10,925 bases of DNA. It comes from an uncultured Collinsella sp. (GTDB lineage Bacteria; Actinomycetota; Coriobacteriia; Coriobacteriales; Coriobacteriaceae). Positions 1 through 7,358 of this stretch are shown here, piece by piece. The stretch covers positions 1-10,925 of the forward strand of contig URGF01000059.1 in NCBI GenBank assembly GCA_900547285.1, written 5' to 3'. Each line of letters starts with the position of its first letter. Position 1 is the stretch's first letter. Below the pieces are notes generated by a model. It searched no databases. It worked only from the letters and a program-made list of their open reading frames with translations, and had not been told where the DNA came from. A program made the translations under genes and the position numbers.

Positions 1-47
1 GCCGCACGAAGTGCGCAGCGAGGGCTTCTTGCATGTCCGAGGACGCG

Positions 48-74
48 CCGGGAGGGAACTTGTTCTCTGCCCGG
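48..74. repeat. Imperfect hairpin near the left edge
   Basis: Arms CCGGGAGGGAAC (48-59) and GTTCTCT plus CCCGG (62-74) pair with one G/T wobble and one bulged G at 69. No T-run follows on either strand, so it does not look like a standard intrinsic terminator. It lies 15 bases beyond the ilvE stop and might stabilise the 3' end of that transcript. The rest of 1-88 shows only short open frames running off the edge, for example a minus-strand ATG at about 34, and none can be called. Confidence 0.35.
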
Positions 75-88
75 ATAGGTAAGACAAA

Positions 89-1141
89 TTACGCGACGGT
101 GTAAACCCAGTTGTGCTTGTCCTCGACAGCACCAGACTGGATACCAGTCAGGGTCTCGCGAAGCTTCTTCATCACAGGGCCGATCTCGGTGTATCCAGCC
201 GGGAAGGTCACGGTCTCGTCGGCGCCGTAAACCTTGTTGTCGATTTCGCCAACCGGAGAGATGACGGCAGCGGTGCCGCACAGGCCGCACTCCACAAAGG
301 TGCCGGCCTTGACCTCGGCCCACTCGACGGGGCGCTGGTCAACGGTCATGCCCAGGTCCTGAGCAACCTGAACGAGCGAACGACGGGTGATAGAGGGCAG
401 GATGGAGTCGGTGTGCGACTGCGGAACGACGAGCGTGCCATCCTCTTTCACGAACAGGACGTTGGCGCCACCGGTCTCCTCGACATAGGTGCGGGACTCG
501 GAGTCGAGATACAGGTTCTCGGCATAGCCCTCGCGATGGGCCTCCATCGTGGGCTTAAGGGACATGGCGTAGTTCAGGCCGGCCTTGATGTTGCCGGTGC
601 CGTGCGGTGCAGCACGGTCATACTCGGAAACGCGCAGCTTGACGGGCTTGAGGCCGCCCTTAAAGTACGGACCGACCGGGGTCACGAGAATGCGGAACGT
701 GTACTCAGGAGCGGGAGCCACGCCGATCACGTCACCGGAGCCGATCATAAACGGACGCACGTACAGGGTCGCGCCGGAACCGAAGGGCGGAACCCAGGCG
801 GCGTTGGCAGAAACGACCTGCTTGACGGCCTCAACGAACTTGTCCTTGGGAAACGGGGGCATCTCGAGGCGCTGGGCAGAGTTATACATACGCTCAGCGT
901 TCATGTCGGGACGGAAGCAGACGATGCTGCCGTCCTCGGCGGTGTAGGCCTTCAGGCCCTCAAAGACCTCCTGGCAGTAATGGAAGATACCGCCGCACTC
1001 GGAGACATGCAGGGTGTGGTCGGTGGTCAGGCCGCCCTCGTCCCACTCGCCATCCTTCCAATGAGCCTCGTAGCTGTAATCGGTCTTCATGTAGCCAAAG
1101 CCGAGGCTACCCCAATCGATATCCTTCTTCTCGACAGTCAT
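89..1141 (-). CDS. ilvE: Branched-chain amino acid aminotransferase (class IV, PLP-dependent)
   Basis: This enzyme interconverts leucine, isoleucine or valine with their 2-oxo acids, using glutamate/2-oxoglutarate and pyridoxal phosphate in the cytoplasm. The 350-residue product has the usual length for the eukaryote-like BCAT group. Visible landmarks are the EVFEGLKAY segment (about 58-66), the GTGNIKAGLNYA stretch with the predicted PLP lysine K186, the EETGGANVLFV segment (221-231) and the ECGLCGTAAVISP motif (284-296). I chose the ATG at 1141 because AAGGAG sits six bases upstream and the family N-terminus begins there. The same frame stays open back to a GTG at 1291, but that extension is arginine-rich, lacks a ribosome binding site and does not look like IlvE. 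No other biosynthetic gene is adjacent, so it appears monocistronic. Identification is secure; the exact substrate preference is inferred from family. Confidence 0.95.
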   Translation of the reverse strand: MTVEKKDIDWGSLGFGYMKTDYSYEAHWKDGEWDEGGLTTDHTLHVSECGGIFHYCQEVFEGLKAYTAEDGSIVCFRPDMNAERMYNSAQRLEMPPFPKDKFVEAVKQVVSANAAWVPPFGSGATLYVRPFMIGSGDVIGVAPAPEYTFRILVTPVGPYFKGGLKPVKLRVSEYDRAAPHGTGNIKAGLNYAMSLKPTMEAHREGYAENLYLDSESRTYVEETGGANVLFVKEDGTLVVPQSHTDSILPSITRRSLVQVAQDLGMTVDQRPVEWAEVKAGTFVECGLCGTAAVISPVGEIDNKVYGADETVTFPAGYTEIGPVMKKLRETLTGIQSGAVEDKHNWVYTVA

Positions 1142-1287
1142 ATGTCGCTCCTTACATACACAGTTGCATACTCGCGAACCCGCACGCAAGGACCGAGGCC
1201 GACCGCGTCGCAACGTCGCACGCCCGGAGCGTAGAGCCGGACGGGACACGCGAGCAGCATCAAAGCCGATGGCACGTCGATTCGCAT
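1138..1287 (-). other. Possible upstream ORF in the ilvE leader (49 codons)
   Basis: An ATG at 1287 opens a frame of 49 codons, different from that of ilvE, whose TGA overlaps the ilvE start as ATGA. The peptide would contain about a dozen and a half Val, Leu and Ile residues, for example LMLLACPV near residues 9-16. No ribosome binding site precedes it. If the candidate -10 at 1295-1300 is used, the mRNA would begin almost at this codon, making it leaderless, which is common in actinobacteria. It may instead be chance in a GC-rich leader: no terminator-type hairpin with a T-run is visible in the leader. Confidence 0.25.
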
Positions 1288-1294
1288 GCACGAG

Positions 1295-1300
1295 ATTGTA
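1295..1300 (-). promoter_or_regulatory. Candidate -10 element for ilvE
   Basis: TACAAT on the minus strand matches the -10 consensus at five of six bases. No convincing -35 lies 16-18 bases upstream. Transcription would start near 1288, giving a leader of roughly 147 bases before the ilvE ATG. Confidence 0.35.
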
Positions 1301-1330
1301 CTCCCCGCACGCGTCTGATAAAACGCTTTT

Positions 1331-1346
1331 CTTTAACTAAGTAAAG
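1331..1346. promoter_or_regulatory. Imperfect palindrome upstream of ilvE
   Basis: CTTTAACT-A-AGTAAAG forms two seven-base arms with one extra A. It lies in an AT-rich patch between the dedA terminator and the candidate ilvE promoter, at about -43 to -58 from the proposed start, where an activator could bind. The function is inferred only from position and symmetry. Confidence 0.3.
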
Positions 1347-1366
1347 TATTTTCATTTGACCGAAGC

Positions 1367-1400
1367 AAAAAGGCCCGCCACCGTAAGCGGTGACGGGCCT
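1367..1400 (-). terminator. Intrinsic terminator of the DedA-family gene
   Basis: Read on the minus strand, arms of 13 bases (1371-1383 and 1388-1400, one G-U pair) enclose a four-base loop and are followed directly by TTTTT. It sits about 40 bases past the stop of the DedA-family gene. On the plus strand the same stem has a mismatch and no T-run, so leftward termination is the better reading. Confidence 0.88.
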
Positions 1401-1438
1401 CAACTGTACGGTCTGCGCGCTGGCTCGAGCTAGGCGTT

Positions 1439-2077
1439 CTATTTACCCAGCTTGGCCTTAACCAGACCGACCACGGTCGGGATGATCGACACGGCAACGA
1501 TGCCGATAATCAGCAGCTCAAAGTGCTCTTGCACAAAGGGAATGCCGCCAAAGAAGTAGCCCAGCAGCGTAAAGACCGTCGACCAGGTAATGCCGCCCAG
1601 CACGTTAAAGACGACAAAGTTGCGCCAGTGCATGCCGCCCATGCCAGCGATAAAGGGCACAAAGGTGCGGATAAACGGGAAGAAGCGACCCAGGAAGATG
1701 GCCAGGTGACCCCACTTGTCCAAGAAGTCCTCGGACTTTTTGATGCGCTCGGGCGTCATGGCCTTGACCTTGCCCGAAGCGATGATCTTGCGGCCAAAGA
1801 AGTGACCGATCATAAAGTTGCACTGATCGCCCAAAATGGCAGCGGCCCATGCGGTGGCCAGAAGCGCCACGATGTTAAAGCCGCCGTTGTGGGCAAAGAA
1901 ACCCGAGGCGAACAGCAGCGAATCACCGGGAAGGAACGGGCAGAACACCACGCCCGTCTCGATAAAGATGATCAGGAACACGCAGCCGTAGGCCATAAGC
2001 GGGCCGGCGGCGATCCAGCTGGCGATCGCGGTGCGCGGGTCCTTAAGCAGCTCGGCAATAAAATTGATGAAACCCAT
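1439..2077 (-). CDS. DedA-family (SNARE-associated type) inner membrane protein
   Basis: The 212-residue protein has several hydrophobic segments (roughly 28-46, 52-62, 67-88, 124-145, 155-178 and 187-207) and the DedA signatures: a conserved glutamate and PGDS motif (E40, PGDS 50-53), then the GRFFPFIRTFVPFIAG segment (130-145) with R131 and R137. DedA proteins are thought to move phospholipids, including undecaprenyl phosphate in some members, between membrane leaflets using the proton motive force. Which lipid this one handles cannot be told from sequence. The start at 2077 follows AGAGG nine bases upstream. An earlier in-frame start at 2161 would add a non-hydrophobic tail and lies upstream of the candidate promoter. 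It is divergent from cysE and appears to be a single-gene unit. Confidence 0.93.
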   Translation of the reverse strand: MGFINFIAELLKDPRTAIASWIAAGPLMAYGCVFLIIFIETGVVFCPFLPGDSLLFASGFFAHNGGFNIVALLATAWAAAILGDQCNFMIGHFFGRKIIASGKVKAMTPERIKKSEDFLDKWGHLAIFLGRFFPFIRTFVPFIAGMGGMHWRNFVVFNVLGGITWSTVFTLLGYFFGGIPFVQEHFELLIIGIVAVSIIPTVVGLVKAKLGK

Positions 2078-2123
2078 GAAGTAAAACCTCTCAGTTGTGG
2101 GCGCGGATACATCCAAGTTGACC

Positions 2124-2129
2124 AGTATA
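2124..2129 (-). promoter_or_regulatory. Candidate -10 of the DedA-family gene
   Basis: TATACT on the minus strand, about 50 bases before the ATG. The nearest -35-like hexamer, TTGCGC, is 20 bases away, longer than usual. A perfect seven-base inverted repeat (GGTTGCG 2131-2137, CGCAACC 2151-2157) covers this -35 area and could be an operator. Confidence 0.35.
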
Positions 2130-2130
2130 C

Positions 2131-2157
2131 GGTTGCGGTGCCCCCTCGTGCGCAACC
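2131..2157. promoter_or_regulatory. Inverted repeat over the -35 region of the DedA-family gene
   Basis: GGTTGCG and CGCAACC are perfect seven-base arms around a 13-base spacer, placed where RNA polymerase or a repressor would contact the DNA. The role is inferred from position. Confidence 0.3.
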
Positions 2158-2253
2158 CCACAAAAGCATGACTCCATTACCAGCAAGTTTGCATAACTGA
2201 CACTTGTAGCGCAAAGCCGCCAAGATTGTCCTTTTTAATCCCTAGCGAATCGC

Positions 2254-2259
2254 TATACT
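2254..2259 (+). promoter_or_regulatory. Candidate -10 of cysE
   Basis: TATACT lies about 42 bases before the GTG start. It is flanked on both sides by the direct repeat GAATCGC (2247-2253 and 2265-2271), 18 bases apart. The only good -35-like hexamer, TTGTCC at 2226, is 22 bases away, so a weak -35 and an activator, or an unusual spacing, would be needed. Confidence 0.35.
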
Positions 2260-2300
2260 TTATTGAATCGCATTGCCATGGCGCTAAGGGAGGGCGGCCG

Positions 2301-3005
2301 GTGAGCTTTATCAATACCATTCGCGAGGACATCAAGACCGTCCAGGCGCAGGACCCCGCCGCGCAAAACGGTCTGGTCATCTTTCTTTCCTATCCTGGCC
2401 TGCACGCCAAGTGGAACCACGTGCCCGAGCACTGGCTGTGGGAGCACGGTCATCGCTCGCTCGCCCGCGTGCTCTCGCAAATCACCCGCCACATCACCGG
2501 CGTCGAGATTCACCCTGCCGCGCAGATTGGCAAGCACTTCTTTATCGACCACGCCATGGGCGTCGTCATCGGCGAGACCACCATTGTGGGCGACAACTGT
2601 GTGCTCTACCAGGGCGTCACGCTCGGCGGCACCGGCAACGAGACCGGCAAGCGTCACCCCACCCTGGGCAACAATGTCACGGTGGGCACGGGCGCCAAGG
2701 TGCTCGGCAACATCCGCATCGGCAACAACGTCAAGATCGGCGGCAACTCGGTCGTCGTTAAGGACGTCCCCGACAACTGCACCGTCGTGGGGGTGCCGGG
2801 ACGCATCATCAAGCGCAACGGCTGCCGTGTGTTCGAGGAGAGTTTCGACGCCAAGCAGCATCGCGAGTACATGCCCGATGACGCCGCCGAGCAGTCCGCC
2901 CTCAACCGCCAGGGCATCACCGAGAATGCCCGCCGCGTCAAGGAACTCGAGCGAGAGGTGGCCGAGCTCAAGGCCCTCGTCGCCAAGCTCGTGGACGAAC
3001 GCTAG
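2301..3005 (+). CDS. cysE: Serine O-acetyltransferase, first step of cysteine synthesis
   Basis: The enzyme acetylates L-serine with acetyl-CoA to give O-acetylserine, the substrate of cysteine synthase. The product is 234 residues, the shorter form seen in Gram-positive bacteria. Residues 1-65 are the helical N-terminal part. From VEIHP (68-72) the protein becomes a left-handed beta-helix of hexapeptide repeats ending at GVPGR (164-168). Predicted active-site residues are H84 in FIDHAMG and H119 in GKRHP; the conserved TLGGTG is at 107-112. Position 69 is Glu, where the E. coli enzyme has Asp in the equivalent VDIHP motif. Residues 208-234 form a short charged heptad-like helix. GTG at 2301 is chosen because GGGAGGG lies about six bases upstream and the family N-terminus begins here. 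No cysK follows; a terminator closes the gene. Confidence 0.95.
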   Translation: MSFINTIREDIKTVQAQDPAAQNGLVIFLSYPGLHAKWNHVPEHWLWEHGHRSLARVLSQITRHITGVEIHPAAQIGKHFFIDHAMGVVIGETTIVGDNCVLYQGVTLGGTGNETGKRHPTLGNNVTVGTGAKVLGNIRIGNNVKIGGNSVVVKDVPDNCTVVGVPGRIIKRNGCRVFEESFDAKQHREYMPDDAAEQSALNRQGITENARRVKELEREVAELKALVAKLVDER

Positions 3006-3043
3006 GAACGCAAGCGGCACAAAACGACATCGGCATCAACGCA

Positions 3044-3082
3044 AAGGCGCGCCAGGGAATTCATCCCCGGCGCGCCTTATTT
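3044..3082 (+). terminator. Intrinsic terminator after cysE
   Basis: Perfect ten-base arms AAGGCGCGCC (3044-3053) and GGCGCGCCTT (3069-3078), with a GGG/CCC extension inside the loop, are followed by TTATTTG. It lies about 40 bases past the cysE stop. On the other strand the stem is followed by TTTGCG, so it may also stop the convergent ABC operon. Confidence 0.85.
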
Positions 3083-3085
3083 GTG

Positions 3086-3116
3086 ATGTGGCAAAGAGAC
3101 TGTCCCTTTGTCACAT
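3086..3116. repeat. 31-base near-perfect palindrome between the cysE and ABC genes
   Basis: Arms at 3086-3100 and 3102-3116 are 15 bases each around a single central T, with two non-matching positions (one is G-U in plus-strand RNA). The outer part is ATGTGGCAAAG against CTTTGTCACAT. The palindrome abuts the stop codon of the ABC exporter gene. It lacks a T-run, so it is not a classic terminator. Its form resembles the short interspersed palindromes of some Coriobacteriia genomes; this is from general recollection and is unproven here. Confidence 0.55.
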
Positions 3117-5116
3117 TATGCGAACTGGCTCAGATAGAGGTCGGCGTAGGCACCCTCGGCAGCCAGCAGCTCCTTATGCGTGCCCTGCTCGATAATGTTG
3201 CCGTGATCCATGACCAAGATCAGGTCGGCGTCCACGATCGTCGACAGGCGGTGCGCGATCACAAAGCTCGTGCGCCCGCGCATGAGCGCGTCCATGGCAC
3301 GACCGATGGCAAGCTCGGTACGCGTATCCACGCTTGAGGTCGCCTCGTCCAGGATGAGAATCGCCGGGTTATTGAGCAGCACGCGTGCGATGGTCAGCAG
3401 CTGACGCTGGCCCTGGCTGATGCTTTCGGCATCGTTGGCCACGCGCGTGTCATAGCCCTGCGGCATGGTGCGCACAAAGAAGTCGACCTGCGCGGCGCGC
3501 GCAGCCGCCACGATCTCCTCACGCGTCGCCTCGGGACAGCCGTAGGCGATGTTTTCGGCAATCGTGCCATCGAACAGCCAGGCGTCCTGCAGCACCATGC
3601 CAAACTGCTGCCGTAGCTCGCCGCGGTCCATGCGGCTCGTATCCACGCCGTCGAGCGTAATACGCCCGCCGTCAATCTCGTAGAAGCGCATGAGCAGGTT
3701 GATGAGCGTCGTCTTGCCCGCGCCCGTGGTTCCCACCACGGCAATCTTCTGGCCCGGCTCGGCGGTAAACGACACGTCGTGCATAAGCGGCTTGTCGGGC
3801 GAATAACCAAAGCGCACGTGCTCAAAGGAGACGCGACCCTCAACGCGACCCGGCAGCTTGGCGGCCTCGTCCGGCAGCGGATCGGCCTCCATCTCGGGCT
3901 CATCGAGCAGGTCGAACACGCGCTCCGCACTCGCCAACGCGCTCTGCAGCGAGTTGAAGGTAAACGACAGCTGCGTCATGGGTTCGGACGCCTCGTAGAT
4001 AAACTGGAAGAACGCCTGGAACACGCCGACGGTCATGTGACCGGCAACCAGCATGCTGCAGCCCACCAGCGCGATCACGATCTGCGCCAAACGGCCGATA
4101 AAGCGCACCGCAGGGCCGACGGCATTGATCATAAAGTCGGCCTTGGCACTCACGCGTGCCAGCTCGCCCGAGGCCTGGTGCACCTCGGCAGAACTTTGGC
4201 GTTCGCGGTTAAACGCGCGGATCACCAGACGGCCCGAATAGCCTTCCTCGACCGCACTCGTAATCTTGGACACCCACTCCTGGCGCTCGCCCGTCACATC
4301 GTGTGTGCGGCGCGAGACGACCTTCGTCACCAGCAGCGACAGTGCCGTAAAGAACAGAAAGACGAGCGTAAGCTGCACGCTGAACACGAACATCACGCTC
4401 ACAGCACCAACAACCGTGCCGATCGACACGAGCAGCTGCAGCAATCCGCGCTGCATGCTCTCGGACATCTTGTCCAGGTCGTTGGTCGCGCGGCTGACGA
4501 CCTCGCCGGGACGATGCGCGTCAAAATAGGCGAGCGGCAGACGGTTGAGCTTTTGCGCGATGCGGTTGCGCAGGCGCAGATTGAGACGCTCAGCGACGCT
4601 CGACATCAAAAAGCTCTGGAGCGCATAGAACGAGGCAGCGGCAGTCCAGATCATAAAGTAGACGAAAATGGTCTTGCCGCAGTTCTCCCAGGTGATGCTG
4701 AAAGTGGTGTCGTTGGCAAACGCCACCTGAATGTGGCCCCACAGCTCATCGATCACGCGGGCGCTATATGCCGGCGCGGCGGTGTTAAAGATGACATAGA
4801 ACACAATGCTCGCGAACACGATATAGAAGCGCCAATGGTCGCCGGCAGCCTCACTCCACAGGCGGCGCACCGTCGCCCAGGTATCCCGAGGCGTCTCGTC
4901 CTCGTCTTCGTCGTCCACGTCGCGCATACGCTCTGCCTCGGCGCGGGCGCGCTCGTCCTCGGCACGTTCGTTTTCCTCGTAGAGCGCTTGGCGGCGAGCC
5001 TCGCGCTCCGCCGCCTTGGCGGCTTCGTCCAGGTCGGGCGCGACGCCCGTCTCCTCGACTGTCTCTACAACCGCAGCGCCATCGACGATGCCCTGCTTCT
5101 TGAGCTCCTCGGTCAT
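3116..5116 (-). CDS. ABC exporter half-transporter, subunit with the consensus catalytic residues
   Basis: This 666-residue protein fuses a six-helix type IV exporter membrane domain (about 98-390) to an ATPase domain (about 430-660). The ATPase shows Walker A GTTGAGKT (462-469), Q-loop Q510, signature ISQGQ (566-570), Walker B ILILDE with catalytic E591, a D-loop SSVD and switch His H621. The signature departs from LSGGQ. Residues 27-80 are a highly charged helical stretch ending in an Asp/Glu run, an extension its partner lacks. ATG at 5116 is chosen because GGGAGGTGA sits at the right distance; a GTG at 5125 is too close to it. The start is one base past the stop of the partner gene, so translation is likely coupled. 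Family heterodimers such as BmrCD and LmrCD pump diverse compounds; the substrate here is unknown. Confidence 0.95.
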   Translation of the reverse strand: MTEELKKQGIVDGAAVVETVEETGVAPDLDEAAKAAEREARRQALYEENERAEDERARAEAERMRDVDDEDEDETPRDTWATVRRLWSEAAGDHWRFYIVFASIVFYVIFNTAAPAYSARVIDELWGHIQVAFANDTTFSITWENCGKTIFVYFMIWTAAASFYALQSFLMSSVAERLNLRLRNRIAQKLNRLPLAYFDAHRPGEVVSRATNDLDKMSESMQRGLLQLLVSIGTVVGAVSVMFVFSVQLTLVFLFFTALSLLVTKVVSRRTHDVTGERQEWVSKITSAVEEGYSGRLVIRAFNRERQSSAEVHQASGELARVSAKADFMINAVGPAVRFIGRLAQIVIALVGCSMLVAGHMTVGVFQAFFQFIYEASEPMTQLSFTFNSLQSALASAERVFDLLDEPEMEADPLPDEAAKLPGRVEGRVSFEHVRFGYSPDKPLMHDVSFTAEPGQKIAVVGTTGAGKTTLINLLMRFYEIDGGRITLDGVDTSRMDRGELRQQFGMVLQDAWLFDGTIAENIAYGCPEATREEIVAAARAAQVDFFVRTMPQGYDTRVANDAESISQGQRQLLTIARVLLNNPAILILDEATSSVDTRTELAIGRAMDALMRGRTSFVIAHRLSTIVDADLILVMDHGNIIEQGTHKELLAAEGAYADLYLSQFA

Positions 5117-5117
5117 G

Positions 5118-6854
5118 CTACTCACCTCCCTTCATCTGCGATTCCGCGATTGCGCGGTACACCTCGCAGGTTTCCATGAGCTCGTCGTGCGTGCCTAGGC
5201 CCACGATCTCGCCGTCTTTGAGCACCACGATCTGATCGGCATGCAAAATAGTCGAGATGCGCTGGGCGATGATGAGCACCGCGGCATCGCACGTCTCGTC
5301 CTGCAGCGCATGGCGCAGTGCCGCATCGGTCTTAAAGTCCAGGGCCGAAAAACTGTCGTCGAAGATATATAGATCGGCATGCTTCATGAGTGCGCGGGCA
5401 ATCGCCAGGCGCTGGCGCTGACCACCCGAGAAGTTCGTGCCGCCCTGGGCCACCGGCGTATCGAGCCCCTGGGGCTGGTCGAGCACAAAGGTGCTCTGGG
5501 CAACCTCCAGCGCATGGAGCATGTCAGCCTCAGTCGCGTCTTCGTTGCCAAAGCGCAGGTTGCTCGCCACCGTACCCGAGAACAGCCATGCCTTCTGCGG
5601 CACATAGGCGATACGCCCGCGGATGTCGTCTTGCGAAAGGTCGCGCAGATCGATGCCATTCAGGCGAATGGCGCCCTTCGTGGCATCGTGGAAGCGAAGC
5701 AAGAGCTTGGCCACCGTCGACTTGCCCGAACCCGTCGAGCCTACAATCGCCGTGGTCTGGCTACGGCGACAGGCAAAGCTCAGGTCGCACAGGGTATCCT
5801 CGTCGGCATCGTCAAAACGGAACGACATGTGGTCGAACACGGCCACCGCGTCGGCACCGTCAACAGACTCCGCCGCGCACGTGTCCAGCGTGCGCTTGCC
5901 GTCCACGATGCTCGGCTCAATCTCCAACACCTGCTGCGCACGGTTCAGGCATGCGGCGGCGCGTGGGAGCGTCAGAATCACCATCTGCGCCGTCATCACA
6001 AAGAACAGGATCAGGATCGCGTACTCCAGCACGGCCGAGATGCTACCGATTTGCATGGCGTGGACGCCCACGCGGTTGCCGCCCACCCACAGCACCGCCA
6101 CCTCGGCGATATTCATCAAAAAGAAGCTGGAGCTGTCGAGACCCACAAACAGGTGGTTGACCTTGATGGCATTGGCCGCGTAATCGCTAAACACCTCGTC
6201 CAGGCGCTGCTCCTCGTGGCGCTCCTTGTTAAATGCGCGGATGACGCGCACGCCCACGATGTTCTCGCGCAGCACCACGTTCATGCGGTCGATAAAGCTC
6301 TGCAGGCGCATAAAGATCGGCGCGGCGTTGGCAACGGTAAAGACCGCCGCCACCAGCACGATCGCAACCACCACGCCCAGCAGCGTACCCATGGCGGGAT
6401 CGATGAACCAAGCAAAAATGATGCCTGCCACGGCCAAGAACGGCACCGGCAGCACCAGCTGAATCGTCTGAAGGACAGCTTGCTGAATCACGTTGATGTC
6501 GTTGAGCGAGCGCGTGATCATCGAACCCGTGCCAAAGCGCTCAAAGTCGCTGGCGGACAGCTCGAGCGACTTGTCGTACACGGCATTGCGGATATCGCAG
6601 GCCACGTTGGCGGCCAGGCGCGCCGAAAGATAGCAGCCCAGCACCGTGCCGCCGCTGGCCATGCCGGTCGCGATAAGCATGTACAGGCCGTTGCGTAATA
6701 TATAGTCGACATCACCCGTGGTAATACCGGTGTTGACCATGTTCGCCAGCATCGTGGGAACCAACAGCGTACCGACGTTATCTATCAGCACCGCAAACAG
6801 CGTCACCGCAATCAGACCGCGGTACGGCCTCATAAACCTCATTAAGAGTCGCAT
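5118..6854 (-). CDS. ABC exporter half-transporter, subunit with degenerate catalytic residues
   Basis: This 578-residue partner has an N-terminal six-helix membrane domain (about 12-300) and an ATPase domain (about 335-575). Walker A is GSTGSGKST (372-380), the Q-loop glutamine is Q420, and the signature FSGGQ (475-479) is close to consensus. The residue after the Walker B aspartate is D500 instead of the catalytic Glu (IFDDSFSALD), and the switch histidine is replaced by Q531 (IIAQRIS). This is the pattern of the non-catalytic half of heterodimeric exporters. Its intact signature should face the Walker motifs of the other subunit to build the active site. The ATG at 6854 lies within the end of the MarR gene (13-base overlap) with GAGGGGG just upstream. 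In the family this subunit is about 575-590 residues, as here. Confidence 0.95.
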   Translation of the reverse strand: MRLLMRFMRPYRGLIAVTLFAVLIDNVGTLLVPTMLANMVNTGITTGDVDYILRNGLYMLIATGMASGGTVLGCYLSARLAANVACDIRNAVYDKSLELSASDFERFGTGSMITRSLNDINVIQQAVLQTIQLVLPVPFLAVAGIIFAWFIDPAMGTLLGVVVAIVLVAAVFTVANAAPIFMRLQSFIDRMNVVLRENIVGVRVIRAFNKERHEEQRLDEVFSDYAANAIKVNHLFVGLDSSSFFLMNIAEVAVLWVGGNRVGVHAMQIGSISAVLEYAILILFFVMTAQMVILTLPRAAACLNRAQQVLEIEPSIVDGKRTLDTCAAESVDGADAVAVFDHMSFRFDDADEDTLCDLSFACRRSQTTAIVGSTGSGKSTVAKLLLRFHDATKGAIRLNGIDLRDLSQDDIRGRIAYVPQKAWLFSGTVASNLRFGNEDATEADMLHALEVAQSTFVLDQPQGLDTPVAQGGTNFSGGQRQRLAIARALMKHADLYIFDDSFSALDFKTDAALRHALQDETCDAAVLIIAQRISTILHADQIVVLKDGEIVGLGTHDELMETCEVYRAIAESQMKGGE

Positions 6855-7342
6855 GCGTCCCCCTCGCCCTTATCGTCAGTCTCGTTCTCGGCGGCCACTT
6901 GCCGTTTAAATGCCTCGCACTCTTCGTTAAGAACATGGGAGAACTTACCGACCAAGCGCATGATCTCGCACTGTTCCCACGGCTCGAGCGCCTCGAATGC
7001 CTGTTGCTCGGCTTTTTGCGCCGGCAACGCGTAGCGCTTGGCAAACCGCACGCCTTCTTCGGTCAGTCGTACAACCTTGTTTTTACGACTGCCCTCGGCA
7101 AACTCCAACGTCGCAAGCCCTCGCGCCCTAAGCGTTTTAATCGCCGAATTGATGGTCTGTTTGCTGTAGAACCATTCACTCGTCAGCCGACTCACGGCAA
7201 CGCTTCCGCCCGCTGCACTCGTGCCGACGAGCATCCAGTAGGCGCAGTCCGAAAGGCCGCAGGCGCGCGAGAACTCCGAATAGATATGGTCGAGTCCATT
7301 GAGCAACCGATCGAAGTCGACCAGCGTAACCGCACTATTCAT
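6842..7342 (-). CDS. MarR-family transcriptional regulator of the ABC exporter operon
   Basis: The 166-residue protein has a MarR winged helix-turn-helix fold: an N-terminal dimerisation helix (about 6-28), a DNA-binding region with recognition helix near SKQTINSAIKTLRARG (60-75), a wing containing GSRKNKVVRLTEEG (84-97), and long C-terminal helices (about 98-150) that would complete the dimer interface. The last 15 residues are acidic and probably disordered. MarR proteins usually repress their own operon and let go when a small ligand binds. The gene is first in the operon, overlaps the next gene by 13 bases, and its promoter carries two operator-like repeats, which fits autorepression and control of efflux. 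Start at 7342 follows GGTGGG about four bases away. The ligand cannot be inferred. Confidence 0.94.
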   Translation of the reverse strand: MNSAVTLVDFDRLLNGLDHIYSEFSRACGLSDCAYWMLVGTSAAGGSVAVSRLTSEWFYSKQTINSAIKTLRARGLATLEFAEGSRKNKVVRLTEEGVRFAKRYALPAQKAEQQAFEALEPWEQCEIMRLVGKFSHVLNEECEAFKRQVAAENETDDKGEGDACDS

Positions 7343-7358
7343 CTATCCCACCATTCAA

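Noticed and set aside
113..1234. Long plus-strand open frame opposite ilvE
   Set aside because: It mirrors the conserved ilvE codons, lacks a ribosome binding site, and its low-complexity, His/Arg/Gly/Leu-rich translation is typical of antisense frames in high-GC DNA.
1142..1291. N-terminal extension of IlvE to the GTG at 1291
   Set aside because: The added 50 residues are Arg-rich and unlike IlvE, and the AAGGAG site points to the ATG at 1141.
1142..1300. T-box or classical attenuator in the ilvE leader
   Set aside because: I see no T-box consensus and no GC stem followed by a T-run in this segment.
3779..5179. 466-codon plus-strand open frame opposite the ABC exporter gene
   Set aside because: It is antisense to a protein with all ABC motifs, and its translation is rich in His, Arg and Gln without any recognisable domain.
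5379..6698. 439-codon plus-strand open frame opposite the second ABC exporter gene
   Set aside because: Same antisense pattern: the minus strand encodes clear Walker A, signature and membrane segments.
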